The notes under the pieces: generated by a model
What the model was told of the DNA's origin: nothing
Databases searched by the model: none
Seen by the model: the letters and a program-made list of their open reading frames with translations, nothing else
Translations under genes and position numbers: made by a program
Source: Bacillota bacterium
Lineage (GTDB): Bacteria > Bacillota > Clostridia > Oscillospirales > Oscillospiraceae
DNA: 64,000 bases
NCBI GenBank assembly: GCA_028719885.1
Contig: JAQYLT010000077.1
Coordinates: forward strand, 1 to 64,000
Reading direction: 5' to 3'
Shown: one piece after another, positions 49,741 to 59,734 of the stretch
Layout: every line of letters begins with the position of its first letter
How positions within the stretch are numbered: the first letter of the stretch is position 1

Positions 49741-52668
49741 TTATTCCGCTTCCGGAGGTTCCTCCGGCATCTCAGTGGCTGTTTCGTCACCGGGCTGTTC
49801 CCCTGCCGCCTCCTGGCTGGGGCGGGTGAGCTCCTCCAAAACGGCGGGCTCCTCTTCCTCGGCGGGCAGGGCCTGGTCCGGAATCAGCGGCGGCATTTCG
49901 TTTTCAGACTCCAAAGCAGGCTCCATCCGTTCGGCGGCAGCGCGTTCCGGCTCCTGGGGCTGCGGATGGATCCGCTTGGGCCGATAGCAGATGAGCACCA
50001 GCAGCGCGAAGATTCCGGCGCAGACTGCGGTGATGATACACGACAGCCGGAAGGCCTCATTGCGGTAGATAAACCGCAGGGTATGGGCCCCCTGGGACAG
50101 CTGCAGGCCGATCATGCAGTCGCCAACGAGGACGATCTCCTGCTCCTGGCCATCCACCTCGGCAATCCAGTTGCCGTTCTGGGGAATGGAGGTATACAGC
50201 AGCCCATCCCGGGTGCAGTTGATGGTGCCCTCCACCAGGGTGTTGGAAAAGCTGGTCAGCTTCATGGTGGAGCTGTTGAGGATTTCATAGCCCAGGCGGA
50301 ACAGGGCATCATCCAGAATAGCCACATTCACCGTGGCGGAGCCGCCCTCCCCATCCCTGCACTGGACGCGGATGTCAATCAAATCCCCGGCGTGGACATC
50401 GCTGATGGCCAGCATCTGAGGCAGGCTGATGGTCTCCCGGTACAACTCACTGCCGTTGACGCTGACATAAAAATCGTTCCGCTTGGGCAGATCCAGCTGG
50501 ACGCAGGCGAAGCCATCCCGGTCCGCCACAAAGGAGTAGATCACATTGGAGCCGGCGGTGGGATTGCTGTACCGGCAGAAGCCGCTGCTGCTGATGTCCG
50601 TCACCTCGGTGCCGTTGCCATAAATGTCCCGGTATTCCGGCGCGATCACGCTCCACACATCCCCCACCAATCCGGTAGCCGCCCGGAACAGCTCATTCTG
50701 GAATCCGAAGGAGCCGTCGCCATCCAGGAAATTCACCTGGGAAAGCTGGCTCTCCGTCATAAAGCCCAGGGGCAGATAGGCGGTGTTGCGGTAGAGGTAG
50801 ACATTTCCGTAGTGGTGAACCTCCTCAAAGCAGCTGCTGTTCCGGTCCCGGCCATCCCGCTCAAGCATATATTTGAGGTTCAAAAACAGATTGGCCACCG
50901 GGGAGCTTTCCTCAAAGCAATAGCGGTTGTAGGTGTTTTTCGCGCCGTAGCCCAGGGCGCGCATGAATTCCGTGATGTGCACATTGGCAGAGCTGGTAAA
51001 GGTGGAAATGCCGGAATAGCCGTTTAACGCGCCGTCATTCAGGGTCTGGGAGTGGGTGGTCTCCGCCCGGAAGAACAGGTTGTCCTTTTCCCGCTCATAC
51101 ATATACCGAATCATGGAGGCAGCCTGCTCGGTGCCCTTGGGATAATCCGACACATTGGTGCTGGGGAAATAGAAGCCGAAGGCCGTCAAGGTGGCGGCCA
51201 GCTCCACGCTCATCACCGCCCAGATCACCCGGCGGCAGTTCAGCCTGCGATGGCGGACCCGCCTGCGAAGCCGCAGAACCTCCTCCGGGGTTTGCTCCCG
51301 CAGCCTGGGCCGCCAGCTGTCCACCAGGAAAATCACCAGATACAGCAGGAAGAAGGATACATTATATATCATATAGATGGGCAGCTCCACGCTTTTCCCA
51401 AAAAGCCGCACCGTGGAGGTTTCCAGCGCATCCTTACAGCAGCACAGCACCGCCGCCGTCAGCAGTGCCGAGGCCACCACCGGCAGCCAGTCGAATTTCC
51501 GCCGCAATGTCCAGGCCCGGTAAGCCATATACAGCAGCACAAAGCTGTACAGGAAGCTGAACCGGTAGGGAATCATGTTGGTGAAATGGAAGCCGTGCCA
51601 GATATAGTCCAGCTGACGAATGACAAAGCTGGCATTGAAGAACAGCAGCAAAAAGCCGCAGCAGAGCTTCTCTCTGACCTTCACATCACCGGCCATGAAG
51701 AACAGGAAGCCCAGGAAGATGGTGCCGATGCCGCAGTACAGGTTGGGCAGGCCCTCTTTAAAGGTGGGCTCAATGCCGCCGCCCATATTCCCCGCCACCT
51801 GGCGCATACCCTCCAGCAGGCCCAAAAAGTCATGCCGGGAGACGATGTTCAGCCGGAAAGAGGTGGGGAACTTGTTCACGCTGGACTGGGTGGTTTGCAG
51901 GGCGGCCAGAGAGGTGAGCGACAGCATGGTGGTCATGCCGATGGCCAGCAGGGAGAACACCCCGATCCGCAGCAGGTCGGCAAAGAACCGCTTCCAGCCC
52001 CGGGGGCAGCAGATCTCATAGCAGAAGAAGCTGAGGAACACGAAGAAGCAGGTGAACAAGCCGATATAATAGTTGGACAGGACGGAGAGGGTCAGGCTGA
52101 TGGTGTACAGGATGAATTTCTTGTCCCGCAGCAGGCTCACCATTCCCAGGGCAACCAGGGGCAGCAGAGCAAAGGTATCCAGCCACATGATGTTCCACTG
52201 GTAGCCCAGGGCCCAGGCGCAAAGACCATAGAAGCCGCCGAAGAGGGCAATGGAAAAATCCTCCCGGCCAAAGAGCTTCCGGAGAAAAATGCTGAAAAAC
52301 AGCCCCGCCAGCCCCAGCTTGATGGGCATCAGCAGGGAGAAGAAATTCAGCATCTGGCTCTCGGGCACCAGGACGCTCAAAAGGTTCAGCGGACTTCCCA
52401 GATAGTAGGCAATGAGGCCCAGATAATCCACGCCCATGCCCACGTCCCAGTTGTAGAGCAGGCTCTCTCCGCTGAGCAGGCTCCGGCGGAAGGCAAGGAA
52501 AAAGGGATAGTACTGGTGGTAATTGTCCGAATACAGCATGGCCCTTTCGCCGAAAGGATGGTAGCCGTTGACCAGCATCACCATGAGCATTCCAAAGCAG
52601 GGAATCATAAACGCCAGGGCGTTATTCCTCCAGCCCCATTTCCAGCCGGCCTTTTCCGATAATTTCAT
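49741..52668 (-). CDS. YfhO-family membrane protein (GT-C-like)
   Basis: A 975-residue polytopic protein of the YfhO family. It has about 12 hydrophobic segments in the first 550 residues, with family motifs MLYSDNYHQYYPFF, NWDVGMGVDYLGL, GFYGLCAWALGYQWNIMWLD. A large extracytoplasmic beta-rich region follows (600-880), then one more membrane helix near 890 and an acidic Pro/Glu-rich cytoplasmic tail of ~75 residues. YfhO proteins act in glycosylation of lipoteichoic acid or related polymers in Firmicutes. The ATG at 52668 has AGGAGG eight bases upstream; the longer frame would add 69 residues of non-family sequence. Own promoter. Confidence 0.85.
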   Translation of the reverse strand: MKLSEKAGWKWGWRNNALAFMIPCFGMLMVMLVNGYHPFGERAMLYSDNYHQYYPFFLAFRRSLLSGESLLYNWDVGMGVDYLGLIAYYLGSPLNLLSVLVPESQMLNFFSLLMPIKLGLAGLFFSIFLRKLFGREDFSIALFGGFYGLCAWALGYQWNIMWLDTFALLPLVALGMVSLLRDKKFILYTISLTLSVLSNYYIGLFTCFFVFLSFFCYEICCPRGWKRFFADLLRIGVFSLLAIGMTTMLSLTSLAALQTTQSSVNKFPTSFRLNIVSRHDFLGLLEGMRQVAGNMGGGIEPTFKEGLPNLYCGIGTIFLGFLFFMAGDVKVREKLCCGFLLLFFNASFVIRQLDYIWHGFHFTNMIPYRFSFLYSFVLLYMAYRAWTLRRKFDWLPVVASALLTAAVLCCCKDALETSTVRLFGKSVELPIYMIYNVSFFLLYLVIFLVDSWRPRLREQTPEEVLRLRRRVRHRRLNCRRVIWAVMSVELAATLTAFGFYFPSTNVSDYPKGTEQAASMIRYMYEREKDNLFFRAETTHSQTLNDGALNGYSGISTFTSSANVHITEFMRALGYGAKNTYNRYCFEESSPVANLFLNLKYMLERDGRDRNSSCFEEVHHYGNVYLYRNTAYLPLGFMTESQLSQVNFLDGDGSFGFQNELFRAATGLVGDVWSVIAPEYRDIYGNGTEVTDISSSGFCRYSNPTAGSNVIYSFVADRDGFACVQLDLPKRNDFYVSVNGSELYRETISLPQMLAISDVHAGDLIDIRVQCRDGEGGSATVNVAILDDALFRLGYEILNSSTMKLTSFSNTLVEGTINCTRDGLLYTSIPQNGNWIAEVDGQEQEIVLVGDCMIGLQLSQGAHTLRFIYRNEAFRLSCIITAVCAGIFALLVLICYRPKRIHPQPQEPERAAAERMEPALESENEMPPLIPDQALPAEEEEPAVLEELTRPSQEAAGEQPGDETATEMPEEPPEAE

Positions 52669-52708
52669 TGCGGCATCCTCCTGAATCGTGGGAAATTCTT
52701 TTCCAATT

Positions 52709-52737
52709 ATTCTACCATGATTTTCCCCCGGGGTAAA
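52709..52737 (-). promoter_or_regulatory. Promoter of YfhO-family gene
   Basis: TTTACC (52732-52737) and TAGAAT (52709-52714), 17 bp spacing, 40 bp upstream of the start. Confidence 0.5.
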
Positions 52738-52865
52738 GGGCTTTTCTGTCCAAAGGGATAAAGAATTCTTTAAGAAATTCCCGGAGCACAAAAATACCGG
52801 CGGCAAAATGCGGTTTCGGCAACCGGCTTTCCGCGGCATAATTGTCCTTTTGTTAACGAACGATT

Positions 52866-53178
52866 CGTAGACCAATGCATTTATGCATTCCGCCTGGGTA
52901 ATGGTTTTGCGCCGGTGCGTTGAATGAGAAAATGTTGATTCTTTTCGTAGGGAACGGATTTATCCGTTCCACTCCCCTATTGTTGCAAAATCGGTTGGAT
53001 AAATGGTAAAACGCCGATAATATGTTCCCCCAAATGCCACGCAACGAACTGCGGTGATCATCGAACCTTTCGGAACGGATGAATCCGTTCCCTACGCAAA
53101 ACACAACATTTCTCGATTCAATGAACCACGGTGATTTACGAGCAGGGCGGAACGGATAAATCCGTTCCCTACGCACAC
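52866..53178. repeat. GTAG-REP compound repeat, copy A9
   Basis: Four hairpins: left ATGCAT type (partly decayed), GTAG plus GGAACGGAT/ATCCGTTCC, and two inverted right hairpins with GGAACGGAT stems each followed by CTACGCA. Its central part shares a long stretch with copy A3 (GGTTGGATAAATGGT..., ACGAACTGCGGTGATCATCG). Sits between divergent genes. Confidence 0.75.
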
Positions 53179-53187
53179 GACTGGCTG

Positions 53188-53222
53188 ATATCTGATATCT
53201 CGTATCTTATATCTTATATCTT
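53188..53222. repeat. Short AT-rich tandem repeat
   Basis: Repeated TATCT/ATATCT units directly after repeat A9; could vary in copy number. The rest of the gap to 53312 shows no gene. Confidence 0.5.
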
Positions 53223-53311
53223 AATTAACTTAACGCTCCTTGTGCCGCTGAATGCTGATAACCTAAAATGTGGTGAATTCATTAATTTTTCATGAAACGC
53301 TGTTCTAAGGG

Positions 53312-53340
53312 TGGAAAAGCGGTTCTATCTGTGCTATAAT
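53312..53340 (+). promoter_or_regulatory. Promoter of U32-maf-mreCD-PBP2 operon
   Basis: TGGAAA (53312-53317) and an extended -10 TGCTATAAT (TATAAT at 53335-53340), 17 bp apart, 33 bp upstream of the first start codon. Confidence 0.6.
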
Positions 53341-53372
53341 GTGCTCAAGTATACCATACGGAGAGAAATCAT

Positions 53373-55454
53373 ATGCTGGAATTACTATCCCCCGCCGGTT
53401 CCATGGATGCGCTGCGGGCCGCCGTGCAAAACGGGGCCAACGCCGTGTACCTGGGCATCGGAACCTTTAACGCCCGTCAGGGGGCAAAAAACTTCACACT
53501 GGAAACCCTGGGCGAGGCGCTGAAATACTGCCATGTCCGGGGGGTGGCCGTCCACCTGACCCTGAACACCCTGGTCACCGACCGGGAATTCAAGGCGGTG
53601 TCCGATCTCATTCGCAAAACCGCCGAGGCAGGTGTAGACGCTTTCATTGTTCAGGACCTGGGCGTGGTACAGCTGTGCCGCCAGATCGCGCCGGAGGTGC
53701 CGGTACACGGCTCCACCCAGCTCACCATTCACTCCCTGGCCGGGGTGCAGCTCTGCGCCGCCCTGGGGATGCAGCGGGTGGTGCTGAGCCGGGAGCTGAG
53801 TCGGGAGGAAATCCGCTATATCTGCGCCAATTCCCCCATTGAAATTGAAGTATTCGGCCATGGCGCCCTTTGCATGTGCTATTCCGGGCAATGCTATCTG
53901 TCCTCCATGATCGGAGGCCGCTCCGGAAACCGGGGCCGCTGTGCCCAGCCCTGCCGCCAGAGCTACGGCTACGGCCGCTGGGAGAGCAGGTATCCCCTGA
54001 GCCTGAAGGACAACTGCCTGGTGCACTATGTCAAGGAATTAGAGGCCATGGGTGTGGCCTCCCTGAAGCTGGAGGGCCGGATGAAGCGGCCGGAGTACGT
54101 GGCCACGGTGACCCAGGTCTACCGCAAGGCCATCGACGAGGGCCAGGTCACCCAACAGATGATGGACGACCTGTACACCTCCTTCAACCGGCAGGGCTTC
54201 ACCAACGGCTACTACACCGGCCGGGTGGACAAGAAAATGTTCGGCACCCGCACGGAAACCCGGGATGACCCCCAGTGGCTCCAGCAGGCAAGGCAATCCT
54301 ACGAATCCGGTGAGAGCTCCCTGGTGGACATCCAGTTCCAGTGCGCCGTCACCGTGGATGGATGCAGCCTCACCGTCACAGACCCGGAGGGCCGCAGCTG
54401 CTCTGTGGCGGGTCCCAAGCCGGAGCTGGCCCGGAGCGTGGCCCTGTCCGGCCAGGTGCTGAGCGGCTGGCTGTCCAAAACCGGCGGCACGCCCTACCGC
54501 TGCACGGAAATCCGCACCCACATCGATCCCGGCCTCACCGTCCCCGCCTCCGCCATCAATGCCATGCGGCGGGAGCTGTTGAACCGGCTCACCGCCCTGC
54601 GGGGAAGAATGGAGCCCCGGTCCGTCCGGGCTCCCAAGGCGGTGCCCAACTACAAGGGCAATACCAAGCTCCCCGGGCTGACCATTCAGGTGACCACCCG
54701 GGAGCAGCTCACCCCCACCCTGGTGAACACGGAAACCGCCATGCTCTATGTGCCCATCCATCTGCTCACTGAGGACACTGCCCTGTGTCAGGTGCTGGGC
54801 AAGCGGGGCCGGGTGGCTGCCGTGCTGCCCAGAATCGTCCACGACGGAGAGCTGGCCAAGCTCCGGCAGCAAATGGAGCAGGTGCGAAGCTTCGGCATCA
54901 AGGACGCCCTGGTGGGCAATTACGGCCTGGTGATTCCCGCCCGGGAGGCCGGGCTCCGGCTCCACGGGGATTTCGGTCTGAACATCTTCAACTCCGCCGC
55001 CATGAACAATTTGCAGCGGATGGACTTTGCCTCCGCCTGCCTGAGCTTTGAGTTGACCCTGCCCCAGATTCGGGACATCAGCAAGGCCGTGCCCACGGAG
55101 ATTTTCGCCTATGGGCGGCTGCCGCTGATGATCACCGAGCACTGCCTGATTCAGGGCCGCACCGGCGAATGCACCTGCGGCACCGTGGCCACCAAGCTCA
55201 CCGACCGCACCGGCGCGGATTTCCCCATCATCAAGGACGGCAATTCCTGCCGCAGTGTACTGCTCAACGGCAAAAAGCTCAGCTGGCTGGACCGGCAGAA
55301 TGATCTGGCCCGACTAGGGCTCTGGGCCATCCGGCTGTACTTCACCACGGAAAACAGCCGGGAGGTGGACCGGGTGATCGGCGAATACGTCAGCCCCGTG
55401 CCCTTTGAACCCGGCTTCTGCACCAGAGGCCTGTATTTAAGAGGATTGGAATGA
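53373..55454 (+). CDS. U32 family peptidase / RNA hydroxylation-type protein
   Basis: A 693-residue U32-family protein. The N-terminal TIM-barrel-like domain starts MLELLSPAGSMDALRAAVQNGANAVYLG, and the family cysteine cluster is seen in GHGALCMCYSGQCYLSSMIGGRSGNRGRCAQPCR. SLKDNCLVHYVKELEAMGV and LKLEGRMKRPEYVA follow. The extra ~350 residues place it with the long U32 proteins carrying a DUF3656-like C-terminal part. Family members (RlhA, TrhP) hydroxylate rRNA or tRNA; peptidase activity was described for others. First gene of a tight operon, overlapping maf by four bases. Confidence 0.88.
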   Translation: MLELLSPAGSMDALRAAVQNGANAVYLGIGTFNARQGAKNFTLETLGEALKYCHVRGVAVHLTLNTLVTDREFKAVSDLIRKTAEAGVDAFIVQDLGVVQLCRQIAPEVPVHGSTQLTIHSLAGVQLCAALGMQRVVLSRELSREEIRYICANSPIEIEVFGHGALCMCYSGQCYLSSMIGGRSGNRGRCAQPCRQSYGYGRWESRYPLSLKDNCLVHYVKELEAMGVASLKLEGRMKRPEYVATVTQVYRKAIDEGQVTQQMMDDLYTSFNRQGFTNGYYTGRVDKKMFGTRTETRDDPQWLQQARQSYESGESSLVDIQFQCAVTVDGCSLTVTDPEGRSCSVAGPKPELARSVALSGQVLSGWLSKTGGTPYRCTEIRTHIDPGLTVPASAINAMRRELLNRLTALRGRMEPRSVRAPKAVPNYKGNTKLPGLTIQVTTREQLTPTLVNTETAMLYVPIHLLTEDTALCQVLGKRGRVAAVLPRIVHDGELAKLRQQMEQVRSFGIKDALVGNYGLVIPAREAGLRLHGDFGLNIFNSAAMNNLQRMDFASACLSFELTLPQIRDISKAVPTEIFAYGRLPLMITEHCLIQGRTGECTCGTVATKLTDRTGADFPIIKDGNSCRSVLLNGKKLSWLDRQNDLARLGLWAIRLYFTTENSREVDRVIGEYVSPVPFEPGFCTRGLYLRGLE

Positions 55455-56020
55455 TGAAACAACTGATATTGGCCTCTGCCTCTCCCCGGCGGAGGGAGCT
55501 TTTGAGTCTGTTTGGCGTCCCCTTTGTGGTGCGGGCCGCGGACATCGACGAGGCCATGGACCCCAGTAAGCCGCCCTATGACGAGGTGGCCCGGGTCAGC
55601 TGCCAAAAGGCGATGGCCGTAGAGCGGGACGAGGACGACACAGTGATCGCGGCGGATACCATTGTGGTCTGCGGCGGGAAAGTGCTGGGCAAGCCCCACA
55701 GCCGGGAGGAAGCGGTTTCCATGCTGAAGCTGCTCTCCGGCCGGGAGCACCAGGTGATGACCGGCTGCACCGTGCTCCGGGGCAATCACCGGGAAACCTT
55801 TACAGAGGTGACCACCCTTGTTTTCCGCCCCCTGTCCGACGGGGAAATCAACCGCTATGTGGACTCCGGCGAACCCATGGACAAGGCCGGCGCCTACGGC
55901 ATCCAGGGGGGTGCCGCCCTGTTCTGCCCCGGCATCCAGGGGGACTACTACAATGTGATGGGGCTCCCCGTCTGCCGCCTGGGCACCGTACTGAGGCAAA
56001 TGAAGGCTTTGGAGGAATAA
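55451..56020 (+). CDS. maf: Maf family nucleotide pyrophosphatase
   Basis: A 189-residue Maf/YhdE-type protein that hydrolyses non-canonical or canonical nucleoside triphosphates and was linked to septum formation in Bacillus. Motifs are LILASASPRRRELL, DTIVVCGGKVLGKP, VSMLKLLSGREHQVMTG and GEPMDKAGAYGIQGG. The start overlaps the U32 stop (ATGA); a second ATG follows immediately. Two bases before mreC, a classic maf-mreCD neighbourhood in Firmicutes. Confidence 0.93.
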   Translation: MMKQLILASASPRRRELLSLFGVPFVVRAADIDEAMDPSKPPYDEVARVSCQKAMAVERDEDDTVIAADTIVVCGGKVLGKPHSREEAVSMLKLLSGREHQVMTGCTVLRGNHRETFTEVTTLVFRPLSDGEINRYVDSGEPMDKAGAYGIQGGAALFCPGIQGDYYNVMGLPVCRLGTVLRQMKALEE

Positions 56021-56021
56021 C

Positions 56022-56852
56022 ATGAGAAATCTTTTCAACACCAAGCTGAAAATCATTGTGGTTCTTGCCGTGCTGCTCACCGCCGTGCTGGCGGTGATGG
56101 CGGGTCTGACCAACCGAAGCGTTCCTGAGCTGCTGGTTCAGGGCGTGCTGGCCCCCTTTCGGGCGGCGGGCACCTCTCTGACCAAAACTGCGGAGCGATA
56201 CTACAGCTACATGTTCCGTTATGAAGCGCTGGAAGCGGAAAACGAAGCACTGAAAGCCAGCATCGCCCAGATGGAGGACGCCGCCCGTCAGGCCGACGCC
56301 ACCGCCCGTGAAAACACCCGTCTTCGCAAGGCCATGGCGCTGAAGGAGGTCCACGAGGACTATGACCTCACCGATGCCTACATCATCGGCTGGAGCTCTA
56401 CCGACTGGTCCAACACCTTTACCATCAACCGGGGCTCCAACGTGGGCATTGAGGAAAACATGGTGGCCATTACGGAAAACGGCGAAGTGGTGGGCCTGGT
56501 CAGCCAGGTGGGACCCAACTTTGCCGTGGTGAAAACCGTTCTGGACTCCACCCTGGAAATCTCCGCCACCATCGCCACCTCCGGCTACAATGGAATGGTC
56601 AGCGGCGGCTATATCGACGGGAACGAAAAGTACCTGCAAATGGACTATCTTCCCTCCTCCTCCATCATCCGCAACAATGACCAGGTGGTGACCTCCGGCT
56701 CCACCGTGTATCCCCGGGGCCTGATTCTGGGCCATGTGGTAGATGCGGGCTTCAAGGAAACCGGCGTGGCCAAGTATGCCGTTCTGGAGCCCGCCGCCGA
56801 AATCAGCTCCCTGGAGCAGATTTTCATTCTGACAAACTTCCGCACCGAGTGA
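56022..56852 (+). CDS. mreC: Rod shape-determining protein MreC
   Basis: A 276-residue bitopic membrane protein. It has an N-terminal helix (IIVVLAVLLTAVLAVMAGL), a coiled coil (YEALEAENEALKASIAQMEDAARQADATARENTRLRKAM) and the beta-domain with GVVGLVSQVGPNFAVVKTVL-type motif and GLILGHVV. MreC scaffolds the elongation machinery outside the membrane and activates PBP2. It starts one base after the maf stop codon. Confidence 0.93.
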   Translation: MRNLFNTKLKIIVVLAVLLTAVLAVMAGLTNRSVPELLVQGVLAPFRAAGTSLTKTAERYYSYMFRYEALEAENEALKASIAQMEDAARQADATARENTRLRKAMALKEVHEDYDLTDAYIIGWSSTDWSNTFTINRGSNVGIEENMVAITENGEVVGLVSQVGPNFAVVKTVLDSTLEISATIATSGYNGMVSGGYIDGNEKYLQMDYLPSSSIIRNNDQVVTSGSTVYPRGLILGHVVDAGFKETGVAKYAVLEPAAEISSLEQIFILTNFRTE

Positions 56853-56862
56853 GGGCACGATC

Positions 56863-57543
56863 ATGGCAAATGAACGCAATTCCCGCTCCACCAGGAGCTC
56901 CGCCGGAAAGCGCCCGGCCCGACGGCCCACCAAAAAGCCAAAGCAGAAGCAAAAACGGGTGCGCCGCAGTCTGGTTTCCGAGTTCAAGCCGGATGCCCCC
57001 CTGGTCAGCCCGCTGAAAGGAATGCGCTTTACCCACCTGCAATGGCTGCAAATTCTGCGCTGGCTCAGCTACATCGGCATCTGTGTGCTGTGCCTGGTGA
57101 TTCAGGACTCCATCATGAGCCGGGTCTCCATTTTCGGCGCCACCACGGACCTGGCGGTGGCCGCCATGCTGCTGATCACCGTGCTGGAGGGCAGCGAGGT
57201 GGGCAGCGTCTTCATCCTCATCGCGTCCACCGTGTTCTATTTCTCCGGCTCCGCCCCAGGGCCCTACAGTGTGGGTCTGCTCACCATCCTGGGTCTGGGC
57301 GCCAGCCTGTTCCGCCAGATGGTGTGGCACCGCAGCCGGGGCTCCATCGTCCTGTGCGCGGGGCTGGCCGCCATCATCTATGAAATCGGGCTCTATTTCA
57401 CGGGCCTGTTTATGGGACTGACCAGCTGGTACCGGCTGCCCCGGTTTCTGATTACCGGGCTGCTCACCGCTGCCGCCATGTTCCCGCTGTACTACGTTAT
57501 CTATCGCATTGGTCAAATAGGAGGCCACACATGGAAAGAATGA
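56863..57543 (+). CDS. mreD: Rod shape-determining protein MreD, with basic N-terminal extension
   Basis: A 226-residue membrane protein with five to six hydrophobic segments after residue ~60 (LSYIGICVLCLVIQDSIM, FILIASTVFYFSGSAP, FLITGLLTAAAMFPLYYVIY). Position after mreC and before PBP2 supports MreD, the membrane partner of MreC. The first ~48 residues are very basic (RSTRSSAGKRPARRPTKKPK), longer than in most MreD proteins (about 160-175 residues). The C-terminal end overlaps the PBP2 gene by 13 bp. Confidence 0.85.
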   Translation: MANERNSRSTRSSAGKRPARRPTKKPKQKQKRVRRSLVSEFKPDAPLVSPLKGMRFTHLQWLQILRWLSYIGICVLCLVIQDSIMSRVSIFGATTDLAVAAMLLITVLEGSEVGSVFILIASTVFYFSGSAPGPYSVGLLTILGLGASLFRQMVWHRSRGSIVLCAGLAAIIYEIGLYFTGLFMGLTSWYRLPRFLITGLLTAAAMFPLYYVIYRIGQIGGHTWKE

Positions 57544-59651
57544 CCCGATTCCGGTCGGCCGTCCTGCTGGGTATCTTCGGCTTTGTGATGTTCTTGTTCG
57601 CCACCAAGCTGTTTTCCCTGCAGATTATTGAAACAAAAGGTAATACCGACAACGCAACCACCTACTCCACCATCACCACCGTTCGAGCCGCCCGGGGGGA
57701 TATCCTGGACCGGAACGGCAATGTGCTGGTGGGCAACCGGGCCAGCTACGACCTGGTGTTCAACCACTACGTCATCAAGTCCGCCGACCAGCGGAACCAA
57801 TATCTTTATGACCTGCTGAAAAAATGCGAGGAGCTGGGCGTTACCCACAACGACCACTTCCCCGTCACCGCCACCCGTCCCTTTGAATACACCCTGGACA
57901 GCTACAACACCTCCTGGCAGGGCTACTACCAGAGCTTCATGGTGGACTGGGGTCTGGACCCGGACATCACCGCTCCCCTGCTGGTAGAAAGAATGCGGGA
58001 ACGCTATGAGCTGCCCGAGGAATGGACGGATGAAGAGGCCCGGGGCGTCATCGGCCTCCGGTATGAGTTCGACCTCAGAGGCGTGACCAACCTGCCCAAC
58101 TACGTGTTCATCGAGGACGTCTCCAACGAGAACCTGTCCGCCATCCTGGAGCTGAACACCCCCGGCCTGATGGTGGAATCCTCCACCGTCCGGGAATATC
58201 ACACCAGCTACGCGGCTCATATCTTAGGCTACATGGGCGGCATGGACAGCGACGACTGGGCCAAATACAAGGACCAGGGCTACTCCATGGACGCCTACAT
58301 CGGCCAGTCCGGCTTTGAAGAGGCCTTTGAAGAATACCTCCACGGCATCGACGGAAGCCGTCTGGACGTGGTTTCCAAGGACGGCGCCATCGTCCGGCAG
58401 GAGTACCTGCCAGGCAAGGAGCCCATCGCCGGCAATAACGTGGAAACCACCATCGACATCACCCTGCAGAAAATTGCCGAGGACTCCCTGTCGGAAGTCA
58501 TGCACAACTTCACCGATCCGGAAATCAACACCGCCGAGGGCGAGAACACCGGCCTGGATGCCGAGGGCGCGGCGGTCATCGTGATGAAAGTGAAGACCGG
58601 CGAAATTCTGGCCTGCGCCAGCTATCCCACCTTTGATCTGGCCAACATCGCCGATAAGGCCACCTGGGACGCCATCATGGAGGACCCCCTGAAGCCTTTC
58701 TTCAACCGGGCCTTCGGCGCCAACTACGCTCCCGGCTCCACCTACAAAATGTGCACCCTGGTTTCCGCCATGGAGCACACCAACTCCCGGGGCGAGCGGA
58801 TCCTGAACTATATGGAAACCATCCAGGATAAGGGTGTGTTTACAGAGCTGGAAGGCTTCAATCCCAAATGCTTGCTGTTCTCCTCCGTTCAGGCCACCCA
58901 CGGCACCATCGATGCCACGGATGCCTTAAAGGTCTCCTGCAACTACTTCTTCTACGAATTGGGCTACCGGCTGACCTGGCAGATGCTGGACGAAACCGCC
59001 AAGGGCTTCGGCCTGGGCGAGCCCACCGGCATTGAGCTCACCGAGAAGATCGGCTGGCGGGCCAACCCGGACAGTAAGGCCGCCTCCTACACCGGCCCGG
59101 ACTCCGTGTGGAACGCCGGTGACCGTGTTCTGACCGCCATCGGCCAGTCCGAGAACCGTTTCTCCCCCCTGCAGCTGTGCGTCTACGCCTGCACCCTGGC
59201 CAACCGGGGCACCCGCTACCGGGCCACCTTCCTGAACCGGGTGGCATCCTCCGACTACCGGACCCTGATCAAGCAGAATGAGCCGGAGATCGTGAGCAAG
59301 ATGGACATCTCCTATGACACCTATGAGATGTACATGACCGGCATGCGTAAGGTCATTACCGACATCGGCGGTACGGCCAACAAGTATTTCGGCGGCCATG
59401 AAACCCTGAAAACCTTCCCCGTGGCGGTCTGCGCCAAAACCGGTACCGCCCAGCACTCCTCCGGCGGCTCCGACCACGGTGCTTTCATCTGCTTTGCCCC
59501 CATGGAAGACCCGGAAATTGCCGTGGCAATCTACGGCGAGAAGGTGGCCCACGGAAGCTCCCTGGCCCCCGTGGCAGAGCAGATTCTGGAAGCCTATTTT
59601 GAAATGGAAGCGGCCAGCGACGTTTTCACCTACGAAAACCAGGTCGGCTGA
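57531..59651 (+). CDS. Elongasome penicillin-binding protein 2 (class B transpeptidase)
   Basis: A 706-residue class B PBP. It has a short cytoplasmic part, a membrane helix (AVLLGIFGFVMFLFATKLFSL), a pedestal/dimer domain (RAARGDILDRNGNVLVGNRASYDLV) and a transpeptidase domain. The catalytic triad motifs are S403-TYK (APGSTYKM), SCN (KVSCNYFFYEL) and K636-TG (CAKTGTAQ). It cross-links lateral wall peptidoglycan together with RodA and MreCD; the corresponding name in E. coli is mrdA. Last gene of the operon; a strong terminator follows. mreB and rodA are not in this window. Confidence 0.93.
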   Translation: MERMTRFRSAVLLGIFGFVMFLFATKLFSLQIIETKGNTDNATTYSTITTVRAARGDILDRNGNVLVGNRASYDLVFNHYVIKSADQRNQYLYDLLKKCEELGVTHNDHFPVTATRPFEYTLDSYNTSWQGYYQSFMVDWGLDPDITAPLLVERMRERYELPEEWTDEEARGVIGLRYEFDLRGVTNLPNYVFIEDVSNENLSAILELNTPGLMVESSTVREYHTSYAAHILGYMGGMDSDDWAKYKDQGYSMDAYIGQSGFEEAFEEYLHGIDGSRLDVVSKDGAIVRQEYLPGKEPIAGNNVETTIDITLQKIAEDSLSEVMHNFTDPEINTAEGENTGLDAEGAAVIVMKVKTGEILACASYPTFDLANIADKATWDAIMEDPLKPFFNRAFGANYAPGSTYKMCTLVSAMEHTNSRGERILNYMETIQDKGVFTELEGFNPKCLLFSSVQATHGTIDATDALKVSCNYFFYELGYRLTWQMLDETAKGFGLGEPTGIELTEKIGWRANPDSKAASYTGPDSVWNAGDRVLTAIGQSENRFSPLQLCVYACTLANRGTRYRATFLNRVASSDYRTLIKQNEPEIVSKMDISYDTYEMYMTGMRKVITDIGGTANKYFGGHETLKTFPVAVCAKTGTAQHSSGGSDHGAFICFAPMEDPEIAVAIYGEKVAHGSSLAPVAEQILEAYFEMEAASDVFTYENQVG

Positions 59652-59672
59652 TTTCCCCCAACAAACAAAAAT

Positions 59673-59708
59673 GCTGGACCCTGTTCCTTTACAGAGTCCA
59701 GCTTTTTG
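59673..59708 (+). terminator. Terminator of mreCD-PBP2 operon
   Basis: Stem GCTGGAC/GTCCAGC with an inner CTG/CAG extension, followed by TTTTTG. Confidence 0.85.
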
Positions 59709-59734
59709 TATTTGGTTTCATTGTTCTTTAGTCG

